This document shows positions 1-9,335 of a stretch of 64,000 nucleotides of DNA, piece after piece (within the stretch, counting starts at the first letter, position 1; each line of letters opens with the position of its first letter). The notes under the pieces are model-generated. The model saw only the letters and a program-made list of their open reading frames with translations. It was not told where the DNA came from and ran no database searches. The position numbers were made by a program, and so were the translations under genes. Source of the stretch: Candidatus Bathyarchaeota archaeon (GTDB lineage Archaea; Thermoproteota; Bathyarchaeia; Bathyarchaeales; Bathycorpusculaceae); the NCBI GenBank assembly GCA_026014685.1, contig JAOZHW010000008.1, positions 1-64,000 of the forward strand. Direction: 5' to 3'.

Positions 1-550
<550 letters not shown>

Positions 551-925
551 AAGAAAAGCATTCGTGCTTAATTGGAGGAGCAAGGAGAAACAGTTAGAAA
601 CTCAGGTATACGTCAAAGCCCAAAATCAGCAATCTTTAGCTAATAACTGGGTTTCAATTCTTATTTCTTATTTGTTTTGGAATGTTTTTGGGGCTCTTTT
701 TTGGTTAAATCAATGTTGTTGGTGAGTTTGTTGCTTTTTTGCCACTGACCCACATTATATATAGAACAAAAGCCCCAAACGGCAACCGCTCTCAGAGTCA
801 CGCGACGTCTCAGTGTCTACCTCCCCTCCCTTATTTAAAGGCTAAAAGGTTGCTGCTTTGTTTGAAGTACCCTCCGAGTAAACCCAAATATTACATTACA
901 CCATTTTTAGTATATGCGCTATTGA
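551..925. other. Intergenic region after 16S
   Basis: There is no supported gene here. The first 100 bases are probably the rRNA trailer. The T-rich run after GGGGCTC near 690-702 could terminate the rRNA transcript. A copy of the 42-bp dispersed repeat lies at 799-840. A TATA-like stretch near 905-916 precedes the truncated ATPase frame by about 25 bases. Confidence 0.5.
799..840. repeat. 42-bp dispersed repeat, copy 1
   Basis: The copy has conserved CACGCGACGTCTC, a variable hexamer, then ACCTCCCCTCCCTTAT and a TATA-like end (here TTATTTAAAG). It aligns without gaps to copies at 7186-7227 and 24711-24752. Similarity to copy 2 continues for about 30 bases on the right side (AGGTTG.CTG...TTTGA). 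Read on the minus strand it looks like a TATA box about 25 bases before the conserved 13-mer. Confidence 0.8.
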
Positions 926-937
926 AGGGAACGCTCG

Positions 938-2623
938 CTGAAACATAACGTTGTATCTGTAGAAAAAGACGGCAAAATCCACAACATCCCAGAAAGTCAA
1001 CTGAAAAAAGGCGACACGCTCCTTTTACAGGCAGGCGACCTCGTACCCGCCGACATAAAACTAACCGAGGCAAAGACTCTAGAAGTAGACGAATTCGACT
1101 TAACTGGCGAAATCCTGCCCGTAAAAAAAGAAATCGACGAAAAAGACACTTTTGTTTACGGAGGCAGCAAAGTTACAGGCGGCTGGGGCAAAGGGGTCGT
1201 TGTTGCAGTTGGGGACGAAACAGAATTCGGTAAAATCCTCAAAGAGCGCTGGGAACAAACAAATATCGCGTTTCCACCGTTGGTGAGGGCCAAATATTTG
1301 GCGTTGCTTGTTTTTCTTTTGCCGCCCATTGTTGCGATTGGTTACTATGTGAATTTGGCGGTGGCTGGTCTGGTTTTTGCTGGTTCAGCGTTTCTTTTTT
1401 TGTTTCTTCAAAACAGCGCTCTGTTCCATTATTTTGTTGTTTTAAAGGAGATTAAGGAGCTTGAAAGAAAAAAGATACATCTGCAGGATCAGACGGCCTT
1501 AGATAAGCTCAGCCAAGTTGATGTTGTCTGTTTTGACAAAACAGGTGTTTTAACGTCAAGAGAGCTTTCAGTAAAAGCAATCCATTATTTAGACAGCGCA
1601 CCCGAGCTTGATGCTTTCGCTTCCTCTGAAGGCACGTTTGGTTTAACTAATCTTGCATGCGCCTTATGCAACGACGTTATCGTACCTGAACGCGTTAATC
1701 AGTCAAGCCCCATTGACCGAGCGCTGATTTCTTTTGCTGAAAAAAATGGGGTACACCTTAAGGACTTGCTTGGTGAATACCGCCGAATCTATCAGAAACC
1801 CTTCGAATCTGAAGACAGATACATGGTTTCTGGCTTTGCAACTGGTGATAAGAAACTCTTTTTTGTCAAGGGCGACCCTGAAATCATCAGAAAAATGTGC
1901 AAAACCTACGCCAAGCAATCTGGTGAGGTGGAAAATTTTGATTTAGATGCGGTTTCCAAATTCAGGTTTAAAACAACTTCACTGGATTCCAGCGGCGACA
2001 GAACGATAGCTTTAGCGTATAGTTCTGGTAATTCTGGGAATTTGCCTGCTGAGTTTACTTTTCTTTGTATAGTTCAATTTGAAAACTCCCTGCGGCCTAA
2101 TGCGCGGGAAATAGTTGAGGCATTAAGAGCGGAAGGTATTCGAAGTGTAATAGTGACGGGTGATAGGCCTGAAACTGCTCTAAAAATAAGCAAGGCCACT
2201 GCCATAGATGATTCAGATTATAGCCTAATGGGGCGGGTTTTTGACCAAATGGGCTTCTCTGAAATCGCTCGCCAATCAGAATACATTTCTGTGTACTCTC
2301 GAATGTTGCCCTCTCAGAAAGCAACCTTGGTGAGGATGCTTCAGCGACGAAATAAAGCTGTTGTTATGGTTGGGGACGGGGCAAACGACACGGTTGCTCT
2401 CAAAGTTGCTGATGTGGGGATATCCTTTTCTGAGAACAGTTCTCCGTTTGCTAAGCGTGTGTCGAAAATTTTAATCAACGATTTGATTGATATTTTAACA
2501 GTTATTCGGAGTGCAAGAGGGGTAAAATCAAGGTTAAAATCAATTTTTCTACTGCGCAGTTTACTTTTGGCTTCGATGGCCATTTTTCTGTATTATGCGG
2601 CGCTAAACCTACTCTTTGGGTAG
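938..2623 (+). CDS. P-type ATPase-like protein, 5'-truncated
   Basis: The frame is open from 926 to 2623, and no ATG, GTG or TTG occurs before the TTG at 1280. The coordinates use CTG 938 as a placeholder. P-type ATPase parts are clear: an actuator domain with GDLVPAD and TGE (residues about 34-58), the phosphorylation motif DKTGVLT (Asp near residue 200), KGDPE in the nucleotide domain, VTGDRP, and the hinge motif GDGAND. The family normally has two membrane helices before the actuator domain and up to six after the hinge. Here the first pair is absent, one hydrophobic hairpin lies at about 118-160, and only one C-terminal segment remains. The usual proline motif in helix 4 is not visible. 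Overall it resembles a type III (H+-ATPase-like) enzyme but cannot be a standard pump. It is a decayed gene or a reduced derivative. Starting at TTG 1280 would also remove the actuator domain. Confidence 0.7.
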   Translation: MKHNVVSVEKDGKIHNIPESQLKKGDTLLLQAGDLVPADIKLTEAKTLEVDEFDLTGEILPVKKEIDEKDTFVYGGSKVTGGWGKGVVVAVGDETEFGKILKERWEQTNIAFPPLVRAKYLALLVFLLPPIVAIGYYVNLAVAGLVFAGSAFLFLFLQNSALFHYFVVLKEIKELERKKIHLQDQTALDKLSQVDVVCFDKTGVLTSRELSVKAIHYLDSAPELDAFASSEGTFGLTNLACALCNDVIVPERVNQSSPIDRALISFAEKNGVHLKDLLGEYRRIYQKPFESEDRYMVSGFATGDKKLFFVKGDPEIIRKMCKTYAKQSGEVENFDLDAVSKFRFKTTSLDSSGDRTIALAYSSGNSGNLPAEFTFLCIVQFENSLRPNAREIVEALRAEGIRSVIVTGDRPETALKISKATAIDDSDYSLMGRVFDQMGFSEIARQSEYISVYSRMLPSQKATLVRMLQRRNKAVVMVGDGANDTVALKVADVGISFSENSSPFAKRVSKILINDLIDILTVIRSARGVKSRLKSIFLLRSLLLASMAIFLYYAALNLLFG

Positions 2624-2805
2624 TACGTGTAGCTTTTGTCTGCATTTTAATGTGAAAAACTGCTCTTACCCTATAGTTTCCCGCTCAACAAGCCTTATAT
2701 TTTGAACTGCCCATGTGTTTTTGGGCGATGAAGCTCGCCTTTAACCGCCTATGCTTGCGCATTGGCTGATAGCTTCTATCACTCCCTGCAAAGAGAGGTA
2801 CAACG

Positions 2806-3642
2806 TTGATTGAAGCAAGGCGGCTAAATGATTCAATAAAAAAAGAAATCATAAACTATGTTGTTACTCGCCAGAATGAAGATGGCGGGTACTGTTTTGC
2901 GCAAGGTGCCCTTGAATCCAACGGCCAAGACACATACTATGGTTTATCCATTCTAAAACAGCTATCTGCAAGCTTCCCAAACCCCGAAAAAACCAAACGC
3001 TTCCTCGAAGAAAACCGTGTAAACAGCATTCACTCCATGTACTACACGGCCCAAGCGCAACTGCTACTTGGCGTGGGCATCAATGGAGAGCTAAAAGAAA
3101 ACATAACTCGGATGCTTGGTTCCTTGAAATATTTCGGTTCACAAACTTTCTTTTCCGATAGTTCCGAGTTTGAAACGACCTTTATGGCGTTGCAGCTTGC
3201 AAGGCTCCTAAAAATCGGGGTTGACAAAATAGGGGTCACTTCTTGGTTGAACAGTTTTCAAAATGAAGACGGCGGTTTTGGTCCTTACAACCATTCTAAC
3301 ATAGACTCAACCTACCACGCGATTGCCTGCCTAACATTACTTGACATGAAACCCAACAAACAGGTGGTTCTAGGTTTTGTTCGGTCTTGTGAGAAACCAT
3401 ACGGGGGCTTCACAGCTATCCCCATAAACTTCACACCCTACATCGAATACACCTACTACGGTGTTATGGCGCTTGAGTTGCTCAACGAAAAATCAAGATA
3501 CCCAATTCAAACGGCAGATTGGGTGTTGAGTTGCCAGCGGCGTTCAGGGGGGTTTGCTCGCTCAGATCTTGGCATCGCAACCTTTGTTGACACTTACTAT
3601 GCCATCCAGACGTTGGAAAAACTGAAACCGCTACAGGACTGA
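2806..3642 (+). CDS. Prenyltransferase/squalene-oxidase repeat protein
   Basis: This 278-residue protein is built from alpha-alpha toroid repeats of the prenyltransferase beta-subunit/squalene cyclase type. The repeats are recognisable as NEDGGYCF near the start, NEDGGFGPYNHSNIDSTYHA in the middle, then PYGGFTA...YTYYGVMALELL and SGGFA...DTYYAIQTLEKL. The TTG start follows a good Shine-Dalgarno (AGAGAGGT, 2792-2799). No signal peptide or membrane segment is visible, so it is probably cytosolic. In archaea such proteins often lack an assigned substrate, and no partner alpha subunit is nearby. Eight bases separate it from the MFS gene downstream, so the two are probably cotranscribed. A CTATAG hexamer at 2671 and a TATA-like TTATATTTT near 2695 lie upstream. 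Confidence 0.8.
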   Translation: MIEARRLNDSIKKEIINYVVTRQNEDGGYCFAQGALESNGQDTYYGLSILKQLSASFPNPEKTKRFLEENRVNSIHSMYYTAQAQLLLGVGINGELKENITRMLGSLKYFGSQTFFSDSSEFETTFMALQLARLLKIGVDKIGVTSWLNSFQNEDGGFGPYNHSNIDSTYHAIACLTLLDMKPNKQVVLGFVRSCEKPYGGFTAIPINFTPYIEYTYYGVMALELLNEKSRYPIQTADWVLSCQRRSGGFARSDLGIATFVDTYYAIQTLEKLKPLQD

Positions 3643-3649
3643 TGATTGG

Positions 3650-4894
3650 TTGACAAAGACTGAGAAGCCAAAAGAGAAGTGGCTCAATAGAAACGTAGCT
3701 GCAATGGGGCTTACAAGCCTCCTTGGCGATGCAGGTCACGAAATGGTTACTGCGGTTCTTCCGTTTTTTCTGATTTTGATAGGGGCTGGACCAGGCGCGT
3801 TAGGCTTAATTGAAGGATTTTCTGATGGCGCCTCTAGCTTCGTAAAGTCTTTCGCAGGTTATCTTAGTGACAAAATGAAAAAAAGAAAACCTCTGATGAA
3901 TGTGGGTTACTTCTTAACTGGTATCTTCACGCCCCTAATCGCGGCAGCGTCATCGTGGCTGCAAGTTTTAGGTTTAAGAATGACCGCTTGGTTGGGCAGG
4001 GGTGCAAGGGGACCGCCCAGAGATGCGTTGCTCGCTGATTCAGTTTCCCCAAATGTGACTGGAAAAGCGTTTGGGTTTCACAGAACCATGGATACTCTCG
4101 GAGCAATCATCGGGCCAGCTTTAGCTTTGTTTCTTTTGACTTTTCTTGATTACCAACAGATAATTGCGATTTCAATAATTCCTGGTATAGCGGCGTTCTT
4201 TGTGGTTCTGCTGGTGGTGCGGGAAGTTCAAAAGGTTAAACCACAAAAAAATATTGATCCAAACAAGGAAACGTCTGCAGTTAAAGAAAAAGGGTTCATC
4301 AACTCGCTAAGGACACTCCCGCGGTCGTTCAAGCTTTTTTTGGTGGGTGTAGGCGTTTTTGGACTGGGCAACTTTGCAAACAGTCTATTCACTTTGCGTG
4401 CACACGATGTTCTTGTGCCAATCGTCGGATCATTCGAAGCATCAGCTATCGCGGTGGGATTATACACTCTTCTAAATGTTGCCTACGCCGCTTTTTCCTT
4501 CCCGATTGGAGCGTTAAGCGACCGCGTCGGTAGACGCCGCATTCTTGCAGCAGGCTATTTTATCTCAGCGATTGCCTGTTTGATTACAGCTTTTCTTGTG
4601 GCTGACTTTTTGATTTTGGTTCCCCTGTTTCTTTTAGCGGGAGCATTCAGCGCAATCACAGATACCATCGAGGGAACAGCGGCTGCTGACCTGTTGCCTT
4701 CTGAGTCAAGAGGAACAGGGTTTGGGGTTCTGCAAACAGTTAACGGGATAGGGGATTTTGCGTCTAGCGCGGTTGTAGGTGCTCTGTGGGCTTTTATATC
4801 TCCGATGGTTGCATTTAGTTATGCAGCTGTCCTTTCAGCGGCTGGGGGCTGTATCTTGCTATATTTAACGCGGGGAAATCATCCTTTAAAGTAA
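3650..4894 (+). CDS. MFS transporter
   Basis: This 414-residue, roughly 12-helix carrier belongs to the major facilitator superfamily. The signature RGARGPPRDALLADS lies in the first half, followed by GKAFGFHRTMDTLG. The inter-domain loop (about residues 190-220) is charged and hydrophilic, as expected between the two six-helix bundles. The second bundle contains the family motif ALSDRVGRRRIL. The start is a TTG eight bases after the preceding stop, so translation may be coupled to the prenyltransferase-repeat gene. The substrate cannot be read from sequence. The motif set resembles drug or metabolite efflux members. Confidence 0.85.
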   Translation: MTKTEKPKEKWLNRNVAAMGLTSLLGDAGHEMVTAVLPFFLILIGAGPGALGLIEGFSDGASSFVKSFAGYLSDKMKKRKPLMNVGYFLTGIFTPLIAAASSWLQVLGLRMTAWLGRGARGPPRDALLADSVSPNVTGKAFGFHRTMDTLGAIIGPALALFLLTFLDYQQIIAISIIPGIAAFFVVLLVVREVQKVKPQKNIDPNKETSAVKEKGFINSLRTLPRSFKLFLVGVGVFGLGNFANSLFTLRAHDVLVPIVGSFEASAIAVGLYTLLNVAYAAFSFPIGALSDRVGRRRILAAGYFISAIACLITAFLVADFLILVPLFLLAGAFSAITDTIEGTAAADLLPSESRGTGFGVLQTVNGIGDFASSAVVGALWAFISPMVAFSYAAVLSAAGGCILLYLTRGNHPLK

Positions 4895-4912
4895 CAAAAC
4901 AATGGTGAAAAA

Positions 4913-5374
4913 ATGATATCAGAAAGAGACTCAATCAAAGGCAAAGTGCTTGTAAGCGTATGCGCAGTAATCGAAGGCACTGAAAAAGAAGTTCTTTTGA
5001 TACGAGAAGGCGACCTACCTTACCATCAATGGTGGGTTCTACCCGGCGGCTACGTTAGACCAGACGAGACTCTTGAGCAAGCGATAATTCGGGAAGTCAA
5101 AGAGGAAACGGGTTTGGAGGTTGCGTCAAACAATTTTTTGGGCGTGTTTGAAGATTTTCTCACCGAAAACGAGGAACCAATACATCACATCATCGTTGCT
5201 TACAAGGTTGATGTAGTCGGCGGCGAAATTATCTTTTCAAGAGAAGCTACAGCCTATAAATGGCTAACTCTCCAAGACGCTCTGGACTCAAAAGAAATTC
5301 CTGACGTATTCAAAAAGGTATTGGCGACTGCTGGGAAAACAAAAAGCAAACGGTTCTTCCTAAAAAAGAATTAA
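4913..5374 (+). CDS. Nudix hydrolase
   Basis: This 153-residue protein hydrolyses a nucleoside diphosphate linked to another moiety. The Nudix box is complete: a glycine-led [12 protein letters not shown] segment followed by REVKEETGL, giving the REUXEEXGU core that binds the metal. The N-terminal beta strands ([10 protein letters not shown]) and the WWVLPGG lead-in are typical of the ADP-ribose/NTP branch. ATG 4913 follows GGTGA by six bases. It sits 18 bases after the MFS gene and 11 bases before the dynamin-like GTPase, so an operon from 2806 to 7206 is likely. The substrate is not determinable. Confidence 0.9.
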   Translation: MISERDSIKGKVLVSVCAVIEGTEKEVLLIREGDLPYHQWWVLPGGYVRPDETLEQAIIREVKEETGLEVASNNFLGVFEDFLTENEEPIHHIIVAYKVDVVGGEIIFSREATAYKWLTLQDALDSKEIPDVFKKVLATAGKTKSKRFFLKKN

Positions 5375-5385
5375 CTACAAAATAA

Positions 5386-7206
5386 GTGAATCAATCAATG
5401 GTGACAGCAGCTACCGATTTTTCCTCAATGCGTGGCGAGATGGAAAAAACAGGGCAAACCATCATAGAAATCGCAAACCAAACAAGCAACACCGTAATCG
5501 CTGATTTTACAGCAGAAGTCATGGATAAACTGTCCAAAGAAGAATTCTACCTCGCCATATTGGGGCTTTTCAAACGTGGAAAATCCACCCTCATAAACGC
5601 CCTCCTCGGACTGGAGATAGTGCCCACAGGTGTCATCCCTGTTACCTCCGTCATAACCCGAATCCGGTACGGCGCAGATTTGAAGGCAAAAATCTACTTC
5701 AGCGGAGGCACCGAAGAAGTGCCCGTTGAATCCTTAAAAGATTACGTAACTGAAGAGGGAAACCCCAACAACTCCAAAAACGTTGTCATCGCCGACATCT
5801 ATGTCCCCTCCGCCATCTTGAAAGGCGGATTAATTTTAATCGACACTCCTGGTGTAGGCTCAACGTATCTTAGCGGCACAACCACTACTTTTCAGTTTCT
5901 TGACCGCGTAGACTTTGCAGTCTTTGTCTTAGCTGTCGACCCCCCTGTTGGTCAACAAGAACTGGAACTGCTGGGCAGTTTAGCCTCAAAATCAAGCAAA
6001 ATCCTCTTTGTCCTAAACAAAATCGACTACGTTTCCCCCTCAGACGTGACAGTGTCTGTAGGGTACTGCCAAAAAGTCATAAATCAACACCTCGGCCAAA
6101 ACATGAATTCTACTCTGAACCTTTATCCGATGTCTGCTAAAGCGGCACTCGAAGGCCGTCTGGGCGGCGACGCAAGCAAGGTTGAAGCCAGCGGCATTGT
6201 CAAGTTTGAAGCCGCCCTCAAACAATCTCTCTTAGCGGACAAAGAAAGCTTCATCTTGGAGTCAGCTGCGAAGAAACTGGAGAAAGCCATCTCAGACCTC
6301 AAAACCTACCTAAACATTGAACTTACCAGTTTAACCATGCCCCTAAGCAACCTTTCTGCGCTTGTGGAGGAGTTTGAGCAGTACTTAACATTGGTCGATA
6401 AGCGCAAACGAGCGTTGTTCTACGTTTTAGATGGCAGGGCAAAAGAAGTCGCCACAATGCTTGACGAGGATTTGACGCAATTCAAAAAAGAGCATGAACC
6501 CGTCTTAATTGGGCGCGTTTGGGATTACGCGCAGCAGAGCCTCCAAGAAAAAGACACCAACTCCAGAAAAGTAACAAACTCCGTCGATGCGTACTTAAAG
6601 AAAACCTTGATTGAAATCTACTCCGAGTTTATACGCAGCGAAGACCTCAAAGTGCAACAGCGCTTCCAACTTATCGTGGACGACGCTAACACGGAAATGA
6701 ATCAAATATTAGGCGACGTAAAACGCAAAGCAGAGCAACTCTTCGGCTTCCAGTCTGCCGCTCCCTCTTTTGAGGTTTCGCTGGATTTCGAAACCCGATT
6801 CTACTATCATCTTGACCCACTCTTTTTTGACCGCATAACAATCAGCAGCGGCGAAATCGCAGAACTCCTCCCCAAATCTCTATTCAAAGGCGTGCTGAAG
6901 AAGCGTATAGAGGAAAGCGCGCGCAGCGAGTTTGACAAAAACGGCGGCAGAATACGCTACGAATACTTCTTAACTAGGTTCAATCAGGCAGTTATCAAGT
7001 TGCGCAGAGACATAAACAGTGCGTTGGATGTTTCGACGGAAACCGTGAAAAAAGCCGTGCAAGAAGCGCAGCAGTTGAGGGCAAAGGGCGAAATCGAAGT
7101 TGCCCAGTCGTCCATGCAGCTTAACAAGATGCTATCTGACCTTGAATCAGAACGCACAAAACTAAACGTGTGGACTCACAGGAACCACGCGACGTCTCAG
7201 GGCTGA
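5386..7206 (+). CDS. Dynamin-like GTPase
   Basis: This 606-residue large GTPase is of the dynamin/bacterial dynamin-like type. The G domain has the P-loop GLFKRGKSTLINALLG (residues about 60-75), a threonine-rich switch I segment (TGVIPVTSVITR), the G3 motif DTPGVGS and the G4 motif NKID. The C-terminal half is long, helical and highly charged, with a coiled-coil-like tail (QEAQQLRAKGEIEVAQSS), as in membrane-remodelling members. No transmembrane helix is obvious. The GTG start at 5386 is used here, and ATG 5398 is equally possible. The last eight or so codons and the stop lie inside copy 2 of the 42-bp repeat, so the native C-terminus may have been altered by that element. Confidence 0.88.
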   Translation: MNQSMVTAATDFSSMRGEMEKTGQTIIEIANQTSNTVIADFTAEVMDKLSKEEFYLAILGLFKRGKSTLINALLGLEIVPTGVIPVTSVITRIRYGADLKAKIYFSGGTEEVPVESLKDYVTEEGNPNNSKNVVIADIYVPSAILKGGLILIDTPGVGSTYLSGTTTTFQFLDRVDFAVFVLAVDPPVGQQELELLGSLASKSSKILFVLNKIDYVSPSDVTVSVGYCQKVINQHLGQNMNSTLNLYPMSAKAALEGRLGGDASKVEASGIVKFEAALKQSLLADKESFILESAAKKLEKAISDLKTYLNIELTSLTMPLSNLSALVEEFEQYLTLVDKRKRALFYVLDGRAKEVATMLDEDLTQFKKEHEPVLIGRVWDYAQQSLQEKDTNSRKVTNSVDAYLKKTLIEIYSEFIRSEDLKVQQRFQLIVDDANTEMNQILGDVKRKAEQLFGFQSAAPSFEVSLDFETRFYYHLDPLFFDRITISSGEIAELLPKSLFKGVLKKRIEESARSEFDKNGGRIRYEYFLTRFNQAVIKLRRDINSALDVSTETVKKAVQEAQQLRAKGEIEVAQSSMQLNKMLSDLESERTKLNVWTHRNHATSQG

Positions 7207-7227
7207 CCTCCCCTCCCTTATATAAAG
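7186..7227. repeat. 42-bp dispersed repeat, copy 2
   Basis: CACGCGACGTCTC, the variable AGGGCTG, then ACCTCCCCTCCCTTAT and ATAAAG. It is identical in length and spacing to copies 1 and 3. It overlaps the last codons and the stop of the GTPase gene. Confidence 0.85.
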
Positions 7228-7328
7228 AAGCGAATAGGTTGGCTGTTTTGTGTTTGAGGTTTGTGTCAGATTGCGCAAATTGAAGCGAAATGTGTGGTTG
7301 TGTTTGGTTTGTTGCTGGGATACATCAA

Positions 7329-7360
7329 GTTTAAATATGTAAACTTGCACATGTTTACAT
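7329..7360 (+). promoter_or_regulatory. TATA box and inverted-repeat operator
   Basis: A TATA-like TTTAAATA lies at 7330-7337. It runs directly into a perfect inverted repeat: ATGTAAAC at 7337-7344, an 8-base spacer, and GTTTACAT at 7353-7360. The site covers the expected transcription start of the HTH gene at 7371, so autorepression is a reasonable guess. The same GTTTACA half-site recurs around the MFS promoter at 21377-21413. Confidence 0.55.
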
Positions 7361-7370
7361 TGATTGGTCT

Positions 7371-7850
7371 ATGCCTCCAAACTCCCTAACCATGCCCCTA
7401 ACACAGCAACAAAAAACAATCTGGAAACTCCTAAACCAAGGCCTAAGCGTCTCGGCAATATCAAACAAACTCAAAACCACCCGCCAATACATCAACCAAA
7501 CCCGACTCACCACAGAAGCCAAACTATCCACCGCCCTTCTAGGAATCGCAGAAGCAAACGACCTCCAAATAACCAAACTCTACCCCACACAAGGCATACT
7601 ACTAGGCTATCACCCTGCACTCAAACGCAAAGCAATCGTCACCTACAGCACCAACTATGGCATAAAAGTCTGGTACTGGCACGACCATCCTGAAGAGGTA
7701 CAAAACAAAGAGTTTCTAAAACAAACACAAAAATATCTTCTAGACCTCGCAGAAGAAAGAGGCATACAGATAGAAAACAGTCAAACCCTTCATCCCGCAA
7801 AGCTTGCCGATGAACTTTTTTCAAAGTTAGTTCCGGAGATAAGAAAATGA
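7371..7850 (+). CDS. HTH DNA-binding regulator
   Basis: This 159-residue protein has an N-terminal helix-turn-helix at about residues 10-50 (LTQQQKTIWKLLNQGLSVS AISNKL, then TTRQYINQTRLTTEAKL), of the sigma-region-4/LuxR-like type seen in many small archaeal regulators. The rest (YPTQGILLGYHPALKRKAIV and a WYWHDHPEE segment) is not a family I recognise. The start may be ATG 7371 or the internal ATG 7392. The stop overlaps the next ATG by four bases (ATGA), so it is translationally coupled to the membrane-anchored protein downstream. This suggests a regulator/membrane partner pair. Confidence 0.75.
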   Translation: MPPNSLTMPLTQQQKTIWKLLNQGLSVSAISNKLKTTRQYINQTRLTTEAKLSTALLGIAEANDLQITKLYPTQGILLGYHPALKRKAIVTYSTNYGIKVWYWHDHPEEVQNKEFLKQTQKYLLDLAEERGIQIENSQTLHPAKLADELFSKLVPEIRK

Positions 7851-8506
7851 ACCTAAACACTTTGAAACGTGCAATCAGAGGCTGGCTTCCTGAACAGCCA
7901 AATACCCTCCAAAAAATAAGACAACACTCAACCCCCCTTGCCGTCGGAGTTGTAATTACTGCGCTATCTTTGTCTGTGTTTTTGGTTTCATCAAACATCG
8001 TGGGTTATTCAGCCGTAAAAACAGTCCCCGTGTTGCCTGATACCGTCCCTGAGCAAATTATTCCCGAAGCAACAGCTACGGCTACGCCCCAACCAACAAC
8101 TCCGCCTCTAAACGTCACTAATCTAACAGAAGAACAAGCGCTTGCCATCGCAGAACCCATCATCCAACAGTACGCAGCAGAAAACAACCGAGTAATAACT
8201 AGCATTAAGGCACAATTAGGAATGGGACCGGATGACGGATCAAGAGGCGGCCTCACGCTACCACAAGTTATAGTGTTAAATCTCACCGCATCTGAAAAAC
8301 ACAACAAATTCTCATACTACCCAGTTTGGGTAATCGATGCAACTTTCCAATGGGAGTATCCTAAACCGGTGTATGAATATGACGAAAACGGCACAATTAT
8401 AGGTGGTCATTTTCAAGAAGGTGCAACATGGATTTTCGGGTATACTGTAACAATTTGGGCAGACACCGGAGAAATAAAATCACATGGTGAAAACGGCGTT
8501 ATGTAG
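7847..8506 (+). CDS. Membrane-anchored extracytoplasmic protein
   Basis: This 219-residue protein has a short basic N-terminus, one transmembrane helix at about residues 30-52 (LAVGVVITALSLSVFLVSS), a Pro/Thr-rich linker (TATATPQPTTPP) and a C-terminal domain of about 130 residues outside the cell. The domain begins NLTEEQALAIAEPIIQQYA and ends with strand-rich WIFGYTVTIWADTGEIKS, a pattern reminiscent of PepSY-like inhibitory domains. This assignment is tentative. It overlaps the upstream HTH gene by four bases. Together they could form a membrane-sensed regulatory pair, which is an inference. Confidence 0.65.
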   Translation: MNLNTLKRAIRGWLPEQPNTLQKIRQHSTPLAVGVVITALSLSVFLVSSNIVGYSAVKTVPVLPDTVPEQIIPEATATATPQPTTPPLNVTNLTEEQALAIAEPIIQQYAAENNRVITSIKAQLGMGPDDGSRGGLTLPQVIVLNLTASEKHNKFSYYPVWVIDATFQWEYPKPVYEYDENGTIIGGHFQEGATWIFGYTVTIWADTGEIKSHGENGVM

Positions 8507-8548
8507 TCCGCTGCTCACTGAAAGGCTGAAACCACTTGTTTTGTCATT

Positions 8549-8571
8549 TACATCCCTCCCGTATTTGAAGG
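8549..8571. repeat. Possible degenerate 42-bp repeat core
   Basis: ACATCCCTCCCGTATTTGAAG resembles the right half of the 42-bp repeat (ACCTCCCCTCCCTTATTTAAAG in copy 1, read in two parts), with one deletion and several changes. The left 13-mer is absent. It is a weak match only. Confidence 0.3.
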
Positions 8572-8643
8572 TACACCGCTGTTTTTCCCTTACCTGTTTG
8601 GGTCAAGTTTTATGTGCCTTGGGGGTCACTTTAATTCTGATGA

Positions 8644-9114
8644 GTGCTTATGGCGAGCGTGTTTATTTTTTACGATTCAAAGTACGGCAACACTAAGCTG
8701 GCTGCAGAAAAAATCGCTGAAGGGCTAAAAAGCGCTGGGGTAGCGGTGGAGGCGGGTTATGTGCGAGAAGTGGGACTTGATGGGGCTGCCTGTTCGGATT
8801 TGATTGTGCTAGGTGCACCTAACCATATGGGTAGACCATCCAGAACTATGAAGCGCTTTATCGAGTACTTGGCAACCGCTGATTTGAAAGCCACCAAAGT
8901 TGCAGTTTTCGGCACTTACGCTGGGCGAGCGAGACCTATTGATAGGGCAGTTAAGAAACTGGAGGGCATGGTGCAGGAGAGGTTGCCTAACCTTGGGCTG
9001 GTTTTGCCTGGTTTGTCCGTTAGAGTGAACGGCATAAAGGGTCCGGTGGTTGACGGGGAACTGGATAGATGCGTTGAGTTCGGCAGGTCCATAGCAGTTC
9101 AACTTGGTGTTTAG
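8644..9114 (+). CDS. Flavodoxin-domain protein
   Basis: This 156-residue flavodoxin-fold protein binds FMN. The phosphate-binding loop is FYDSKYGNTKLAAEKIAEGL at the N-terminus, matching the flavodoxin T/S-x-x-G-N-T signature. A central LIVLGAPNHMGRPSRTMKRF segment and VAVFGTYAG provide the two further FMN-contacting loops. It is probably a single-domain electron carrier or a quinone/menaquinone-type flavoprotein. The GTG at 8644 and the ATG at 8650 are both possible starts. It stands alone between the HTH pair and the beta-propeller genes. Confidence 0.85.
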   Translation: MLMASVFIFYDSKYGNTKLAAEKIAEGLKSAGVAVEAGYVREVGLDGAACSDLIVLGAPNHMGRPSRTMKRFIEYLATADLKATKVAVFGTYAGRARPIDRAVKKLEGMVQERLPNLGLVLPGLSVRVNGIKGPVVDGELDRCVEFGRSIAVQLGV

Positions 9115-9263
9115 CTTCGAGTATTTTTTACTTTTTTCAACCGTAGAGCTCTTCTTTATTCTGGTTAGATGTTGAATGTAGAGTGGCTTTATTTTGGTAT
9201 GGTTGTATATGTGTCTGTTTTTTTAAAATTTTTTTGTATTCAATAAATTAGTTAAATATTTTC

Positions 9264-9278
9264 CTCACTATAGGTGAG
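9264..9278 (+). promoter_or_regulatory. CTCAC-N5-GTGAG operator
   Basis: This inverted repeat (CTCAC, TATAG spacer, GTGAG) lies just before the TATA-like AGTTATATTA and about 57 bases before the first beta-propeller gene. The same arms and four of the five spacer bases recur at 12020-12034 ahead of its paralogue. Confidence 0.55.
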
Positions 9279-9335
9279 CGAGTTATATTACGCTAAACAT
9301 AGAGCACTAAATTTATAATTTAAGGAGAAAGAAAA

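Noticed and set aside
739-948. 69-codon frame after the 16S
   Set aside because: It runs through the 42-bp repeat and out of frame with the ATPase. Its composition is not protein-like.
7364-7693. 109-codon frame overlapping the HTH gene
   Set aside because: It is an out-of-frame shadow of the HTH gene, rich in Pro/Asn/His/Thr, while the other frame has a clear HTH.
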